Positions 14,147 through 27,135 of a DNA stretch of 64,000 nt are shown piece by piece. The notes beneath the pieces were generated by a model. The model saw only the letters and a list, made by a program, of their open reading frames with translations. It made no database searches and had not been told where the DNA came from. This DNA comes from Caprimulgus europaeus. Taxonomy: Eukaryota; Chordata; Aves; Caprimulgiformes; Caprimulgidae. The first letter of the stretch is position 1; every line of letters begins with the position of its first letter. Where the stretch lies: positions 56,213,295 through 56,277,294 of the forward strand of contig OU015524.1 of NCBI GenBank assembly GCA_907165065.1. The letters run 5' to 3'. Position numbers and translations under genes: made by a program.

Positions 14147-15045
14147 GTGAGGAAGTTGATGAGGCCTTCTACAGGCAGCTGAGAGCAGCCTCGCAATCAC
14201 AGGCCCTGGTTGTCGTGGGGGATTTTAACTGCCCTGATGTTTGCTGGGGGGACCACTCAGCCAGCCACCCACAGTCCAGGAGGTTCCTCCAGTGCATCGA
14301 TGATAACTTCCTGATGCAAATAGTGGATGAACCAACTAGGAAGAGAGTGATGCTGGATCTCATCCTCACTAACAAGGAGGGTCTGGTTGAAACGGTAAAG
14401 GTTGAGGACTGCCTGGGCTGCAGTGACCATGAGATGGTGAAGTTCAGGATCTCATGTGGCGGGAACAGAATTTTGAGCAGAATTGCAACCCTGGACTTCA
14501 GGAGGGCCAACTTTGGCCTTTTCAAGCAATTGCTAGGGGAAATCCCATGGGACAGGGTACTTGAAAGTAAAGGGGCCCAAGATAGCTGGTTAACAGTCAG
14601 GGACTGCTTCTTCCTAGCTCAGGATCAAAGCATCCCGTTATGTCGGAAGTCAGGGAAGGGAGCCAGGAGACCTGCTTGGTTAAACAGGGAACTGCTGGGC
14701 AAACTCAGGTGCAAGAGGAGAGTTTACAGGTCATGGAAGGAGGGGCTGGCCACTTGGGAAGAATATAAGGATGTTGTCAGAGGATGTAGGGAGGCAACTA
14801 GGAAAGCAAAGGCCTCCTTAGAATTAGAACTTGCCAGAGGGGTCAAGGACAACAGGAAGAGCTTCTTCAAATACATGGCAGATAAAGCCAACACTGGAGG
14901 CAATGTAGGCCCACTGATAAATGAGGTGGGTGCCCTGGTGACAGAGGATACAGAGAAGGCTGAGTTACTGAATGCCTTCTTTGCCTCTGTCTACTCTGCC
15001 AGAAGCTGTCCTGAGGAGCTCTGTACCCCTGGGGCCCCTGAGTAA
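14131..15045 (+). pseudogene. CR1 ORF2 endonuclease segment, N-terminally truncated
   Basis: This is the C-terminal part of the apurinic/apyrimidinic-type endonuclease plus the linker that follows it in CR1 ORF2. CR1 sequence begins at 14147; the first few codons of the frame are flanking DNA. Visible motifs are VVVGDFN (the catalytic Asp/Asn block), LDLILTN and CSDHEMVKF (the Ser-Asp-His triad end). The N-terminal catalytic Asn and Glu blocks are missing because of the 5' truncation. The frame ends at a TAA directly after the motif CTPGAPE, and the same stop is present in the other long copy. The protein cannot be an active nuclease as it stands. Confidence 0.9.
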
Positions 15046-15069
15046 GTCAGGACAACAGAGGAGTTTGCC

Positions 15070-16086
15070 TTGGTTGATGAGGACTGGGTCAGGGACCAAT
15101 TAAGCAACCTGGACATCCATAAATCTATGGGTCCAGATGGGATGCACCCATGGGTGTTGAGGGAGCTGGCTGAAGTCATTGCTAGACCACTCTCCATCAT
15201 CTTTGCTAAGTTGTGGGGAATGGGAGAGGTGCTTGAGGACTGGAGGAAGGCAAATGTCACTGCAATCTTCAAAAAGGGCAAGAAGGAGGACCCAGGTAAC
15301 TACAGACCGGTCAGCCTCACCTCCATCCCTGGAAAGGTGATGGAACAACTTATCCTTGGTGCCATCTCTAGGCATATCAAGGATAAAAGGGTCATTAGGG
15401 GCAGTCAGCACGGCTTCACCAAGGGGAAGTTGTGTTTGACCAACCTTCTAGACTTTTATGAAAACACAACGAGGTGGCTGGATGATGGTAGAGCAGTGGA
15501 TGTGGTCTATCTTGATTTCAGCAAGGCATTTGATACGGTCCCTCAAGGGTCGGTACTAGGACCGGTACTGTTTAATATATTCATCAACGACCTGGATGAG
15601 GGAACAGAGTGCACTGTCAGCAAGTTTGCTGATGATACAAAGCTGGGAGGAGTGGCTGACACAGCAGAGGGCTGTGCTGCCATCCAGAGAGGCCTGGACA
15701 GGCTGGAGAGCTGTGCAGGGAAAAATTTAATGAAATATAATAAAGGCAAGTGTAGGGTGTTGCACCTGGGCAGTAACAACCCCAGCTTCCAGTATAGGTT
15801 GGGAAATGATCTGTTAGAAAGCAGTGTAGGGGAAAGGTATCTGGGAGTCCTGGTGGACAGCAGGATGACCATGAGCCAGCACTGTGCCCTTGTGGCCAGG
15901 AAGGCAAATAATGGCATCCTGGGGTGCATTAGAAGGGATGTGGTTAGTAGGTCAAGAGAGGTTCTCCTTCCCCTCTACTCTGCCCTGGTGAGGCCACATC
16001 TGGAAATTGTGTCCAGTTCTGGGCCCCACAGTTCAAGAAGGACACGGAGCTGCTTGAGAGAGTCCCGCACAGAGCCACCAAGATGA
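15070..16086 (+). pseudogene. CR1 ORF2 reverse transcriptase segment, deleted and frameshifted
   Basis: This frame is continuous with the preceding endonuclease frame apart from the TAA at 15043-15045; the first in-frame leucine codon is at 15070. RT blocks visible in order are [54 protein letters not shown] (first catalytic Asp), PQGSVLGP and FADDTKLGG (catalytic Asp pair, about residues 186-189). Between KAFDTV and PQGSVLGP, 49 residues present in the sibling copy are missing. The two breakpoints share a GTC-type microhomology, and the deletion keeps the frame. After LVRPHLE a one-base loss near 16005 shifts the frame, and the rest of the C-terminus continues in the frame seen at 16083-16421. 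Confidence 0.92.
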
Positions 16087-16421
16087 TTAAGGGAGTGGAG
16101 CATCTCCCTTACGAGGAATGGCTGAGGGAGCTGGGCCTCTTCAGCTTGGAGAAGAGGAAGCTGAGGGGGGACCTTATAAATGTTTATAAATATATGGAGG
16201 GTGAGTGTCAGGAGGATGGAGCCAGGCTCTTCACAGTGGTGTCCAGTGATAGGACAAGGGGTAATGGGTGTAAGCTGGAACACAGGAGGTTCCGCTTGGA
16301 TTTGAGGAGGAACTTCTTTACTGTGAGGGTGCCAGAGCACTTGGAACAGGCTGTCCAGGGAGGCTGTGGAGTCTCCTTCTCTGGAGACATTCAAGACCCG
16401 CCTGGACGTCTTCCTGTGTGA
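16083..16421 (+). pseudogene. CR1 ORF2 C-terminal segment (shifted frame)
   Basis: This holds the C-terminal CR1 ORF2 region after the frameshift: [35 protein letters not shown] is recognisable in pieces, followed by [30 protein letters not shown]. An extra T near 16342 breaks the frame again just before the final HWNRL block. The homologous region is open in the copies at 7242-7526 (minus) and 29414-30919 (minus). Confidence 0.88.
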
Positions 16422-16513
16422 TCTCATGTAGGAGTTCCTGCTCTGGCAGGGGGATTGGACTAGATGATCTTTCGAGGTCCCTTCTAATCCCCGACATTCT
16501 GTGATTCTGTGAT

Positions 16514-18278
16514 ATAGCAAAATACATTTGAAGCAGTGCACTGTACAGAGTTTCTGTGACCTGTGTTAATTTGACATAGTTGTAAATAAATGCAGAAAAA
16601 TGTGAAAGGTCTACTCTTCTAGTAAAAACAAAACAAGCAAACAAAAAACCCCCATACAAACTTGAAGACAAAGTAGAAATCATAAAGACTTGGCATTAGC
16701 AACTGATGCAAAAAGCCAGTGAGGAACACAGTAATTTTTGCAAGGTGTCTCTGTGTATTAAGTCTGGGAAACAGCCAATTAGGATAGATATTACAAGAAA
16801 TTATAAAAGCCTGTCATAAAGGACCTGATAAATTTCAAAACCATGAATTTTAGTATGCATTTAAAGCTCAGTAATCTGTAATCTTTGATACTAGAAATTC
16901 AGTATCTTTTAAACACTTCCTCAGTTGGCAAACATAGGTAAAAGGGTCTCAAAATGGTCTGTAATGATGACCTAAAGGTAGACCACAATGGCTGCCTTCA
17001 GAAGAAACACATTCTATATATTGAGATACAGAAATACGTACAGTGCTAACTGATCAAATTATGTGATGTTTACTAAGTTAGAATTGATCTCACATCCATG
17101 AGATGTCAGTCAGACGTCAGTGATAAAATACTGCTGACTTCCACCAGGCAAGACAAAAACTGTGGCATTCACAAATGTCTGGAGCTAAATCCTTGGGAAA
17201 GCTGGTATTTATTTATAGTGGCAGGATAATACATCAAACTCCCAAACTTTTTATGTCCCAGACTGACCATTTAAATCCAGGAGATCCTTGATACTCAAGA
17301 GAAGAGGTTGTGATAAGTCCCTATGTCTTTGTCTGTTTCTACCTGACTCCTAATCTCGAATTTTGAATGGGAGAACAAAACTAATTTTAAGTTATTTTCA
17401 AATTCCTTGTATTCTGTAGAGGTGAGGCTGCTTAGCCTTGGTAGTGTGCATGAGTAAGAGCAATGGGTATTCCAGCGGTTTTGTATTTTCCCTGAAGTAG
17501 GGAATCATCACATTGTACTGTATGTCTGACCTATTACCGAACTACATCCTGTGCTCTGGGCTTGGCTGTTGACTCACATTTTTTTTTTCTGTGGGTAGGG
17601 CACAGAACAATGTGCAGAGAACTTATTTCTGGTCATTTTGATACCAGTGCTGCACATCTCACTGCAACGGAAGAGCAAACCCATTGTACTTTTAGGAGTT
17701 TTCACACAATGCCTTTTTAAATATTATTTGGATTGCAGAATTAGTCATAGAAGGAAAGTGCAACTAATTTTATCAAATTATTTTAAATTTCCTTCTCAAA
17801 TCAGTCTCTTTATCTTACTGTGTTCTTTTATTCTGCAAAGACAGAGTACCTGAATATCCTTGTTTCAAAGTGGCAATATTCTAGATTTCAGAGGTCTGAC
17901 TTGTTTTGCTTGGTCTGGGACACATGGCACATTTGGGGAAGGGATACATTAAATGACCAATTGGCTAATACTTGATTGCTGGCACTATCTACTCAGTGAC
18001 CCAGCCAGGCATTATTTATGAGGATTTCAGATTACCCAACTACACGTTTCCAAAGCACCTCAAAAGGCATCTCAAACCCTAACTCCTCAAACACTTCTCA
18101 TGCATCTGATTCTATTTTATATAATTGTATAGAATAGTAATCCTCGATTCCCTGGAACCATACTGGGGAAACATGAAATTCACAGTTTCTACTTAGCACT
18201 TGGTTTTGCAAATACTTTATAGACAGAGCCCAGTATGTCCTCTGATAGCAGATTATCTATAAATGTTTGAATATTTTC
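16514..18278. other. Unassigned AT-rich stretch
   Basis: Nothing recognised. An A6C5 run lies at 16643-16653. No ORF here resembles a known protein. Confidence 0.6.

Positions 18279-18373
<95 letters not shown>
18279..18373. repeat. (CTTT)n microsatellite, about 24 units
   Basis: An uninterrupted CTTT tetranucleotide tract of 95 bp. On the minus strand it translates as a Lys-Glu-Arg-Lys repeat, which is not a gene. Its purity and length suggest it is prone to length change. Confidence 0.98.
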
Positions 18374-18374
<1 letters not shown>

Positions 18375-20017
18375 ACAAGAGTATGACAAATCAGGTCAAT
18401 CTTATTAATGCAAATATATACTGAAAGTAATTATTTCTCCCAAAATGATGAACTCTACACAACCTCTGCAGTAAGTATTGCAAAGTAAGTAGATGTTTTG
18501 GAGCTACAGCCAAGAACTAGACAGAGGCAAAACTAAAGCTGACAAATGAAGTGAACCAATTCAAACATAAGAGTTTATGGTAAAATGTAACCCTAGAGAT
18601 TGAAACAGCTAAAGATTAAAATAAATGTTATCTCTCCTTTGATGACATGTGAAGGTGGTTAGGGATGACATGTGGTTAGGGAAAGACAGATTGCAAAGTA
18701 TCGATGATATTCCATGTTTCCATTTCCAAACTAGCAGTAGTTCAACTGCTTTATGAGGGACAGAAAGCCATTAATTTGGTGATTTAAAAAAAATAAAAAA
18801 AAACCCCAAAAAATTCCCTAACATTTCCTCAGATCTGATGAAAAACAATCTCTCTATCCTGTTTTCCCCCCTTTTGTTCAAAATTTCCTGCTCTCCAGAT
18901 TTTTCAACAACTATCTTTTGTGCATCTTTATCTCCCAATTATAAAAAACAAACAAACAGACCTGTCTGAAAGTTGTAGGTGTGTGGATTTCCCTTCACAA
19001 ATGTATTGATGATGCTAAAATGTCTTTTTACAGCCAGTGCCATCTTAGGCTTTCCACAGAACAGAGCACATTAGGCTTGCTCAGTCCAACTATTAGTCTG
19101 ATGCAGCTTCATGGCTTTAGGCACACTGATGAAACAGTGGCAACCATTTAAAAGATAATTTGCCTCTCTCCATCATACTGGACTGTATGAACAGATTGTT
19201 GTTCCTGTAGCAGGTGGTAGTACTGCTATTTGCTCTAACTAAAGACTTTAAAGAAGAGGATATCATAAAACAATATTAAGATGTCATTTATTTAAATAAT
19301 CTCTTGGACCTCTTGTCTGATGACCTGAAATGAAAAGAAATGGGCTATAATGTTGATCCTGTAAGCCTTAGGATAGCATCTAGATGACTGAAAACAGATG
19401 TATTATAAAATGCAAATTTCTCGTCCTGTTAATAAGTAAATTATTCAACTTGCAAGTCATTTTTTAGGATTAACCCCTTTATGGTCTGAGTTTCCTAGAT
19501 TTTACTTTGCATTCTCAGTGGATGGTTTCCATATACCTGTTTCAACAGACACAAGGAGTACATATTTATCATAAAGCACAGGTCTTTGCTTTCACTACAC
19601 AAACTGTCATTGAGAATGTTTTGATCTGTTTCTGCTGGGCTACAAATTTGGGGAGGAACATAGAGACAAAGTTACTGAGAGAACAGACAAACTTCACTAT
19701 GCAAAACCCCTAAATTTGCACATTTAAATTTACATACAAAAGTAAATTAACAAACTCACTTTTCCTGAAACAAATAGGATCAGAGGCGAAAAAGACTCCC
19801 TTCTGATAGCCTAGAAAAAGATAAACACGTATCTCAATTATTTGGTCACCTCTAAAGATAAACATAAATCCTAAACTTTTATATTTTAGGAAGCAATCTA
19901 ACCATCATTAAAGATGGATCATGCCTTTCCCTGAGTTTTCTTCTTGTAGTTGAATCACTTCATATAAAATATTATTTGATATGGAGAGTGAGAAGACCTT
20001 AATCCAGGGAGAGGAAA
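18374..20017. other. Unassigned AT-rich stretch
   Basis: Nothing recognised apart from a partial tandem duplication at 18641-18681 (GATGACATGTG and GGTTAGGG segments repeated) and an A-run followed by CCCC at 18796-18807. Confidence 0.6.
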
Positions 20018-20408
20018 AATCATAGAATGATCTGGTTTGGAAGGGACCTTAAAGATCATTTAATTCCAAGCCCCCTGCCATGAGCAGGGACACTTGCTAC
20101 TAGACCAGGTTGCTCAAAGCCTCATCCAACCTGACTTTGAACACTTCCAGGGAGGGGGCAGCCACAACTTCTCTGGGCAACCTGTTCCAGTGTCTCATCA
20201 CCCTCACAGGAGAGAATTTCTTCCTAATGTCTAATCTAAACCTGCCCTCTTTCAGTTTAAAGCCATTACCCCTTTTTCTATCACTACCTGCCCTTGTAAA
20301 AAGTCCCTCGCCAGCTTTCTTGTAGGCTCCCTTCAGAAACTGGAAGGCAGCTATAAGATCTCCCAAAGCCTTCTTTTCTCCAGGCTGAACAGCCCCAACT
20401 CTTGCTGT
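20018..20408 (-). mobile_element. CR1 LINE, 5'-truncated 3' end (older type)
   Basis: The minus-strand 3' tail is a single decayed ATTCTATG octamer (plus-strand CATAGAAT near 20021), preceded by the CR1 3' block. An 88-codon ORF2 C-terminus remains open (20366-20100): [72 protein letters not shown]. This protein variant differs from the younger copies, so it is a different subfamily. Sequence similarity stops near 20408. Confidence 0.92.
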
Positions 20409-23400
20409 CTTGTTGGGACTTAGAATATTAGAAAAAGATTCTAACTATCAAAGAAATAAAAATAATAAAAGTAATGCAAACTGAAATTAAAAAAAAGATA
20501 TCTTCAGTTTAAGCCTAGTACACCTTAATATGCATTATTTATTTGCTTTACTGTAAAATGTACTTTACAAATGTAGATGTTTGGCAGATTTATAAATAAC
20601 ATCAGTTAAAGAAACTATCTGGGCAATTTATAGATCGGGAACACGTAATTACAATTGTGATAGTGTAATTCTAAAACAACTTTCTCCAGGGCAATGTGTT
20701 CAGTCCCAGGGGTTTGTATGAGATCTAGCAGCAGGGAAGAGATTTGATGGAATTGTTATAAACTTTTTTAGACTAGAGTGATACACATCTCAATTAGCTG
20801 CTGGTAATTGATGAGGGCTGTATGGAAACCCAGGGGAGGGATCTATCTATTGATGCAATTTTTAGCCTAATGTCTTCACAAGTGGTAGTTAACTGGTCCC
20901 TTTCTTCCACGATTCACTGCTGTAAGTAAAGGAGCTACAATTGCTTTCTGAAGAACATCCTGATTTCTCAGTTGATCAATTTTTGCTGTTCTCCCAGAGA
21001 AACTTTTTTTTCCTAAGGTGCTGTATACATTCCATTATTTCATTGAGTCGCTTTTTGCTTTTGCTGCTGACTGTGAGATCCATTTATTGAATAAAACAGA
21101 GTAACTGAATTTTCTGCAGTGCATAGCTGTGGGAATTTTTAATGAAATCTTTTATTTAAGTTTCATGGCATGAAGATAGCTAAAAGGTCAAGAACAACAA
21201 GGAAGCCCTGCATTTCACTGACATTTAAGGCCTTCCTAATTTTATACGGGTGTTAATTTCAAAGGGCTGTATCATTCTTCCTGAGGAGAGGAAATCACGT
21301 AGGTCTTTTTCCTGTGAGTTATCACACATACGGTACCTGGCACAGTGTTACAACATTTCTGCGCTGCAGTGGAAGAAAACTCTAATCAGATACTTTGCAA
21401 CCAAGATGAATATCATTTAAATTCCTGTATTATGAGGAACAAGGAGGGAAGAAAAGAGGATATCTGTTTATGACTGGCTGTATGGGGTCCAGAACCACTT
21501 CCAAGGCCCTATGGCAAAGATCCCATGGTCCCATGGGCACTGCACCAGTAGGACACCCAGGTGTAGCTGATCTCCCTTCCTCCATCCCCTCCTCTCAAAA
21601 AGGAATGGCGGATGCACAGTCCTGCAAAGAGCCAGGAGGTCTCCCAGTAGCTCACATCTGGACACAGTCTGTGGGGTTCTCTCCCTACCAGCAGCCTGGC
21701 AAATGAGATTAAACCAGACTGTCTCAAAGGGTTGGTCCATCTTACTGTGAGGGGACCTTGGGAAGCCAAAGGTGTATTAGAGGCTTTTTGTTCTTCCTAA
21801 GAGCAGTCAGGAGGCAAGTCACTGAACAAGCTGCCCCAGATGCAAGGAGTGAAGTCAGATTAAAAACCTGCTTGCCACACTAGCTTCTTGAGTCTGCTGT
21901 GAGCACAACAATAGAGAAACTGAAATGCAGATCACATTTTTATCACGTTGACTTCATATATTTCTTCAGATGTTCTTTAGCAATAGCTCTGTCAAAGTAG
22001 ATAAGGCATTTTCTTCCTAGGTGAAGGTGACAGAAAAAGAGTAATCAAGTATTTTAAGAAATGTACTATTACTTCAGCAATTTGATTTAAGGGAAAGAAA
22101 AGAGGAGAACAGTTAGTTGTACAGTTCCCTTTTATTACAGTGATAGTGTTTGTTCCCTAGATTAATTTAATCTCCTTTTCAGAATGACAAATATGTGTCC
22201 TCAGTCATGGGATCTGATCACCCCAGGCATGACACATCTTCTGAGACAGCTCTGGATTCACTTAATTTCAATTGTAGTAAGGTACTTACAAACCTTTTAA
22301 AATCAGAGTCCATTTCACTCTGGAGCTGTTTCTATTTCAAAATAAAACCTTGCATATGCGTAGATATTACTAGAGGCAGAATTATTGTCATTTAATGAAG
22401 TAGTTATATTGTAGTGTGAATGATACAGGAGGTGGTAAGCACAAGGTCAGCTGTTTGCTTTTGTTATGATAATTTACTGTGGCAAGTAATTTTAATGGTG
22501 TAAGACCTGGAGAATGTCTAGTTTGGATACTAGCCATACATGTACTGAAGGAACCTGTGACATTATCATAGCGATGACATTGTTATTCTCAACAGGCCAG
22601 CAACTTCTTAGATTTTTCAGTTTTGTTGATATCTCTTAAAAAAATAATCTGTGCATTTAACACTAAATAACAATCTTATGCCTACATAGGATTTGTCAAA
22701 GAAGCAGAACAGAATATATAATATATTTTTAAATTCTACTAATTGCACAGAAGCAAACTATATGAAATTGAATCACTTTGTTCACAATTAAAGTTCTGTC
22801 ACCTTCTCAGTGAAACATGTCATGTCATCATATTATGCAACTAGCTAAGATGAAAAATAACAAAAAACTTTATTCAGAGAGTGTTTGAAGAATTTAAATA
22901 GCTGGAATATAGTTACCCAGTTTTCTGATTGCCAGGGCATCAGACCCAGTAGGTCTACTATTGATCATTGTTTTGGCTAATTGTAATTTCCCATGATCAA
23001 AAGCATTTGTACTGATGCTTTGACAGCTTTGTTCTGAGCTCTGGCCTGAGGATAAGGATTAGCCCCCACCCCACCCTCCACTGTGTCCTTTTCCTCTGTG
23101 GCAGGACACCTGGGTGCCCTAGCAATCCAGCAGCCATGAGGGTCTCCAGCATGGCATGGTGGCCAAAGGGTCATGGAGCACATAATCCACCCATGCTTAC
23201 TGTGTGAATACTGCCTTCTACATTCATAGCATGAATAGCTCACCTGATTCCACTAGACATTTGGTTCTGCACCAGCACACCTTTTTAACTCACCAGTGTC
23301 AACGTTTTCCTGCTGTTACATAGTGTGGCTGGGAAAAGGTGGACAGATTGGTCTGAGGGCAGCTGTGTTGCCCAGCCATGGGTTCTGCATGCAGGAGGGA

Positions 23401-26400
23401 GCCACTCTCACTGGGACAATCTTTGTTCTTCACAGAAACTGTTGCATTTCACAGGTTAGCTGTGCCTTAAAAAATACCAAGCAATGCTGTGCTCTGTGCC
23501 AAAGCAAAGCATTTGATAACTTTCTGAGAAGGTTTTGGCTGTATGAACGTCTGGTAAACACTACAGTTAATTAGATGCCTGCATCTGCACATTTAGTCAG
23601 ATATGCAGTCAGATATTGATTCCAGCCACAAGACTCTTGTAAACAAAGTCATTGAAGATATGTGAAGTGTTTGGGTGAAGATTCTTATATAACAAGATTA
23701 TCCAGCTGAAACCTACGAAATTCTAAATTAGCAAGAAAATCAAAACAAGAAGTAAATTCTATCCAGACACCCATAACAAGGCAAAATGGTTATTAAAAAA
23801 TAATAAGAGCTTTGCCCACTTACCTTCACTGAATATACAAACACAGAACAACTTTTTTCAGTATTATTAGATATGAACCATGTTTTCATTATCATTATGC
23901 AAGTTGGTGATGATGTCATACCTCTAAAGATAGTTTCTGAAACACTCTTCAAAGTAGATTTTTACTATTTATTTTACAATTGTGGGCAAAAGACAAAGCA
24001 GCCTTTTTTCTGGAGTCTCTATCTTTTTATTAAAGGATAAGAAAAAAAAAATTGCTAAACTTAGCATTATGGCTTGATGAACATGCATTTTTTAATGTGT
24101 CTAGCTTCTATATTCACAAAAATTGAAGGGTGTACAACTTTGTGTGTGTGCAGCTGCAGAGATCCTGTTGTGTCCACATATGCTGGCCCCAGTCACAACT
24201 GTGGTCATCTTTTCAAAATCTGACTCTTTTAGGATGTTCAAAGAGGACAGAGGCAGGAAATCATATTCAAGGTCAGATATTATTTAAGGAAAGGCAGAGA
24301 ATATCACCGTTATAATATTTCCAAGACTTCAATATTATAACATGTTTTCTTCTTCCTTAGTTGAAAGTGCCCAATACCTTTTTTACTGCTCATAGTAAGT
24401 TTAAACATCCTAATCAACAATATACTAATGTTCTTAAATATATATTGTTTTGAGTTATTGGAAAACTGGAAGTAACTTACATTGTTGTGGAAGATTTTTG
24501 CTTGAGTTAGAATGCTTAATTATTTTGAGGTTAGTTTCACTCTTTCTAGCATCTTATCCTTGAAAACATTGCAGAACTGAACATTACTAGATGACAATTT
24601 TCTTTCCCATTGGTATATACTTATGTATTTTATCCCAGACTTGAAAACTGTGGAATGAAGTTCCTTTATTTTGTAGCAGAGGTTGTCAAAGAACAATATT
24701 GGAACAGAATAAGATAGTAGGGAAGCAAATGAGTAAGTTAGCTGTCTCTAACTTTTTTAGACCTTGTGATGTATTAGTGAACTAAAAGAACAGCAAACAA
24801 TCCCTGCATTGTTGGAAGAAACGTGTTGCCTCCTTTATCCCATCAACTGTAAAGCATTTTTGTTTGTAAATGGGCAAATATATGAGTCTGAAGCTAGGTT
24901 AGAAGCAATCTTGGACTTTCTAACTGTTCTCCTGTAGTCTTCAGACCCCAGTTTGAATTTTTGGCATTATACTAGCCTGAAATATCAATAAAGGGTTCAT
25001 GAGAGCACACAGCTCACCCTGTTAAGGATCAGGACTTGAGACATCAGCTGCAACTGATCTGAAGGATGTCCCAATGAGCCAAAATGGAGGACTGGGAGAG
25101 GTGAATAGACACACAGATTGCGCGATGAAGGTGATGGGGAGGAGGGTGTGTGGGTTAAAAAGGGGGAAAGGAAAGAGGGTTGCACAAATAAACCTTGGTC
25201 TTTGTGTTCAGTCTATGTTTTTTCACATCAACCTCATAGTGGGAAATCACCTTTCAAAGGTCAATTGACCTTTTCAGATTACATGGCCATTCTACAAGCA
25301 GTGTATGTATGTTCCTTCTATCGTCCTTTCTCCTAACTGAAGTCTTTTTCTTTCCAGACTGAAAAATCAAAAATATGCAACCATATACAGACATTTCATA
25401 CTTCTGAAATTAAAAATAATTTTGTGCATCTGCTGCTACTTAGCTTACAACACATATTGAAAGGATATTTCAGTGTTATTCCACTATAGACAGTTATATC
25501 AAGGCGTACAAAATATTTGTGGATGGCTTGTCTATCCTTTTAGACTTTCTAACTTGTCTGCATAACCATGACAGAGGAGGACGCTGTTCCTGCTGTTATT
25601 ACTACTGACCCTCTGCCTGCTCTCAAATTTTTCCTCATTGCTTCAGTAAATTAAGACCAAAAGAAATTACTCAACAATCCCTCATATTGTAGCTGATATG
25701 ATTGCCCCTTCTTCAAGAAAAGAAAAAAAAGGAAAAAAAAAAGTGTTTTTATTCTTTGCTGGTGATAACTCTAGATAGCTTCTTTTTCTGTTGTATTTTT
25801 GATAAGTATTTATTCAGTAACACCGGGCAGATACATCACAAATATAGTTGTAGCATCTTGGCTCACAGTAAGCCTAGAAACTGTAGACTGCATTTTTTCC
25901 TCTTCATCAGAACATTTCTCTGAACATTATTTGAAATGTTTCAAAACATATTATGGTCAATAATTACAGAAAAGAGTAAAAACTATCTTTTTGCTAGAAA
26001 AAAATTTGAAACCACTGCTCAAAAATGAAAAAGGACAAAAATAATTCAAAAAACCCCCACATAAAAGTGCTAAAAGGTAATCCTAACCTGATACCAGGCT
26101 AGCCCTCTTAAGGCACTTGATTATCTACCTGTATGCTGTGTTATTTTTATATTTTACAATGTCTTTGGTGAGTTTAGAATCCCTAAATTCTGTCACTATG
26201 AAAGGTATCAAACAGTACTGTCACAGATCAAAGGCAGCTTTTCAATGGACTGCAGGAAATCTTCCACATTTTGAATCTGTTTCTTCCCCATAAGAATTTA
26301 ATTTTCCTTATCTGGCACAATGGCTCCTCAGAAATGACTTGCCTAGGACCAGTCAATTACCAAGACACACTTAATATATGGTTCCAGGTATTTAAGACAG

Positions 26401-26827
26401 AATCTGCTAAGATTGTTGGTGAGGCTACTGTCAGCTTTGTCCTACACATCAGTGAAATTTGAAACACCAGAATAGGGAAAAGACGAACTCAGGTTGGATA
26501 ATAATTTTATGCTCTAAGATCAGATAGATAGGAGACTACGTCAAATAAGAAGTGGATCACAAAGAGTCAAAGCCTGTCTACACCAAATACGAATCATTAC
26601 ATTTGTTTGTATGTCATGTCAGCGGGCTTATTACAGTTTTTTGGATGCAGCAATAGGAGGAATTTTCATTCTTCTCTTTGTCAATTTGTATGTTTATTTG
26701 TCTTCTTGAATTATTTGACTTTACGTGTTTGAACAAGTCAGCAAGTTCTGCAAGTGCATCGGCACAGCTCAAACCAGCCATACTTATTCTGTTGACCTGC
26801 AGTAATTTGCAAATATTCTTCTCACTT
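20409..26827. other. Unassigned noncoding stretch
   Basis: No recognised gene or repeat. GC-richer islands near 21470-21780 and 23030-23240 give overlapping chance-looking ORFs on both strands. The rest is AT-rich with short A and T runs, including A6C5 at 26048-26058. Confidence 0.6.
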
Positions 26828-27135
26828 CAGTTGCTGGAGAGGGACTATTTACAAGGGCAGGTAATGATAGAACAAGGGGAAATGGCTTCAAACTGCAAAG
26901 GGGTAGGTTTAGATTAGATAGTAGGAAGAAATTATTTCCTGTGATAGTGGTGAGACACTGGAACAGGTTGCTCAGAGAAACTATGGCTGCCCCCTCCCTG
27001 GAAGTGTTCAAGGCCAGGTTGAATGAGGCTTTGAGCAACCTGATCTAGTGGAAGATGTCCCTGCCAAGTCAGGGGGGGTTGGAACTAGATGATCTTTAAG
27101 GTCCCTTCCAACCCAAACCATTCTATGATTTTATA
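26828..27135 (+). mobile_element. CR1 LINE, 5'-truncated 3' end (older type)
   Basis: Similarity begins near 26828 in the block encoding the GLF-type turn and runs through the RGNGFKL, FRLD, RHWNRL-like and EVFKARLNEALSNL equivalents to the tail CATTCTATGATTTTAT at about 27120-27135. The coding frame is broken (for example, a TAG falls in the region corresponding to FRLD). It belongs to the same subfamily type as the copy at 20018-20408, in the opposite orientation. Confidence 0.9.

Larger units (their letters stand above)
14147..16513 (+). mobile_element. CR1 LINE, long 5'-truncated copy (younger type)
   Basis: The element starts abruptly inside the ORF2 endonuclease at 14147 and runs to the ATTCTGTGATTCTGTG tail at about 16513, roughly 2.4 kb. 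It is nearly identical in protein sequence to the longer copy at 29332-33330 (minus), so both come from the same young subfamily. Compared with that copy, it has a 147-bp internal deletion at about 15537-15541, a one-base loss near 16005 that shifts the frame, and an extra T near 16342. It shares with its sibling an in-frame TAA at 15043-15045 between the endonuclease and reverse transcriptase parts. The 5' truncation and the lack of an obvious flanking duplication are typical of CR1. Confidence 0.95.

Noticed and set aside
18189-18389. Lys-Glu-Arg-Lys repeat protein on the minus strand
   Set aside because: It is only a translation of the (CTTT)n microsatellite.
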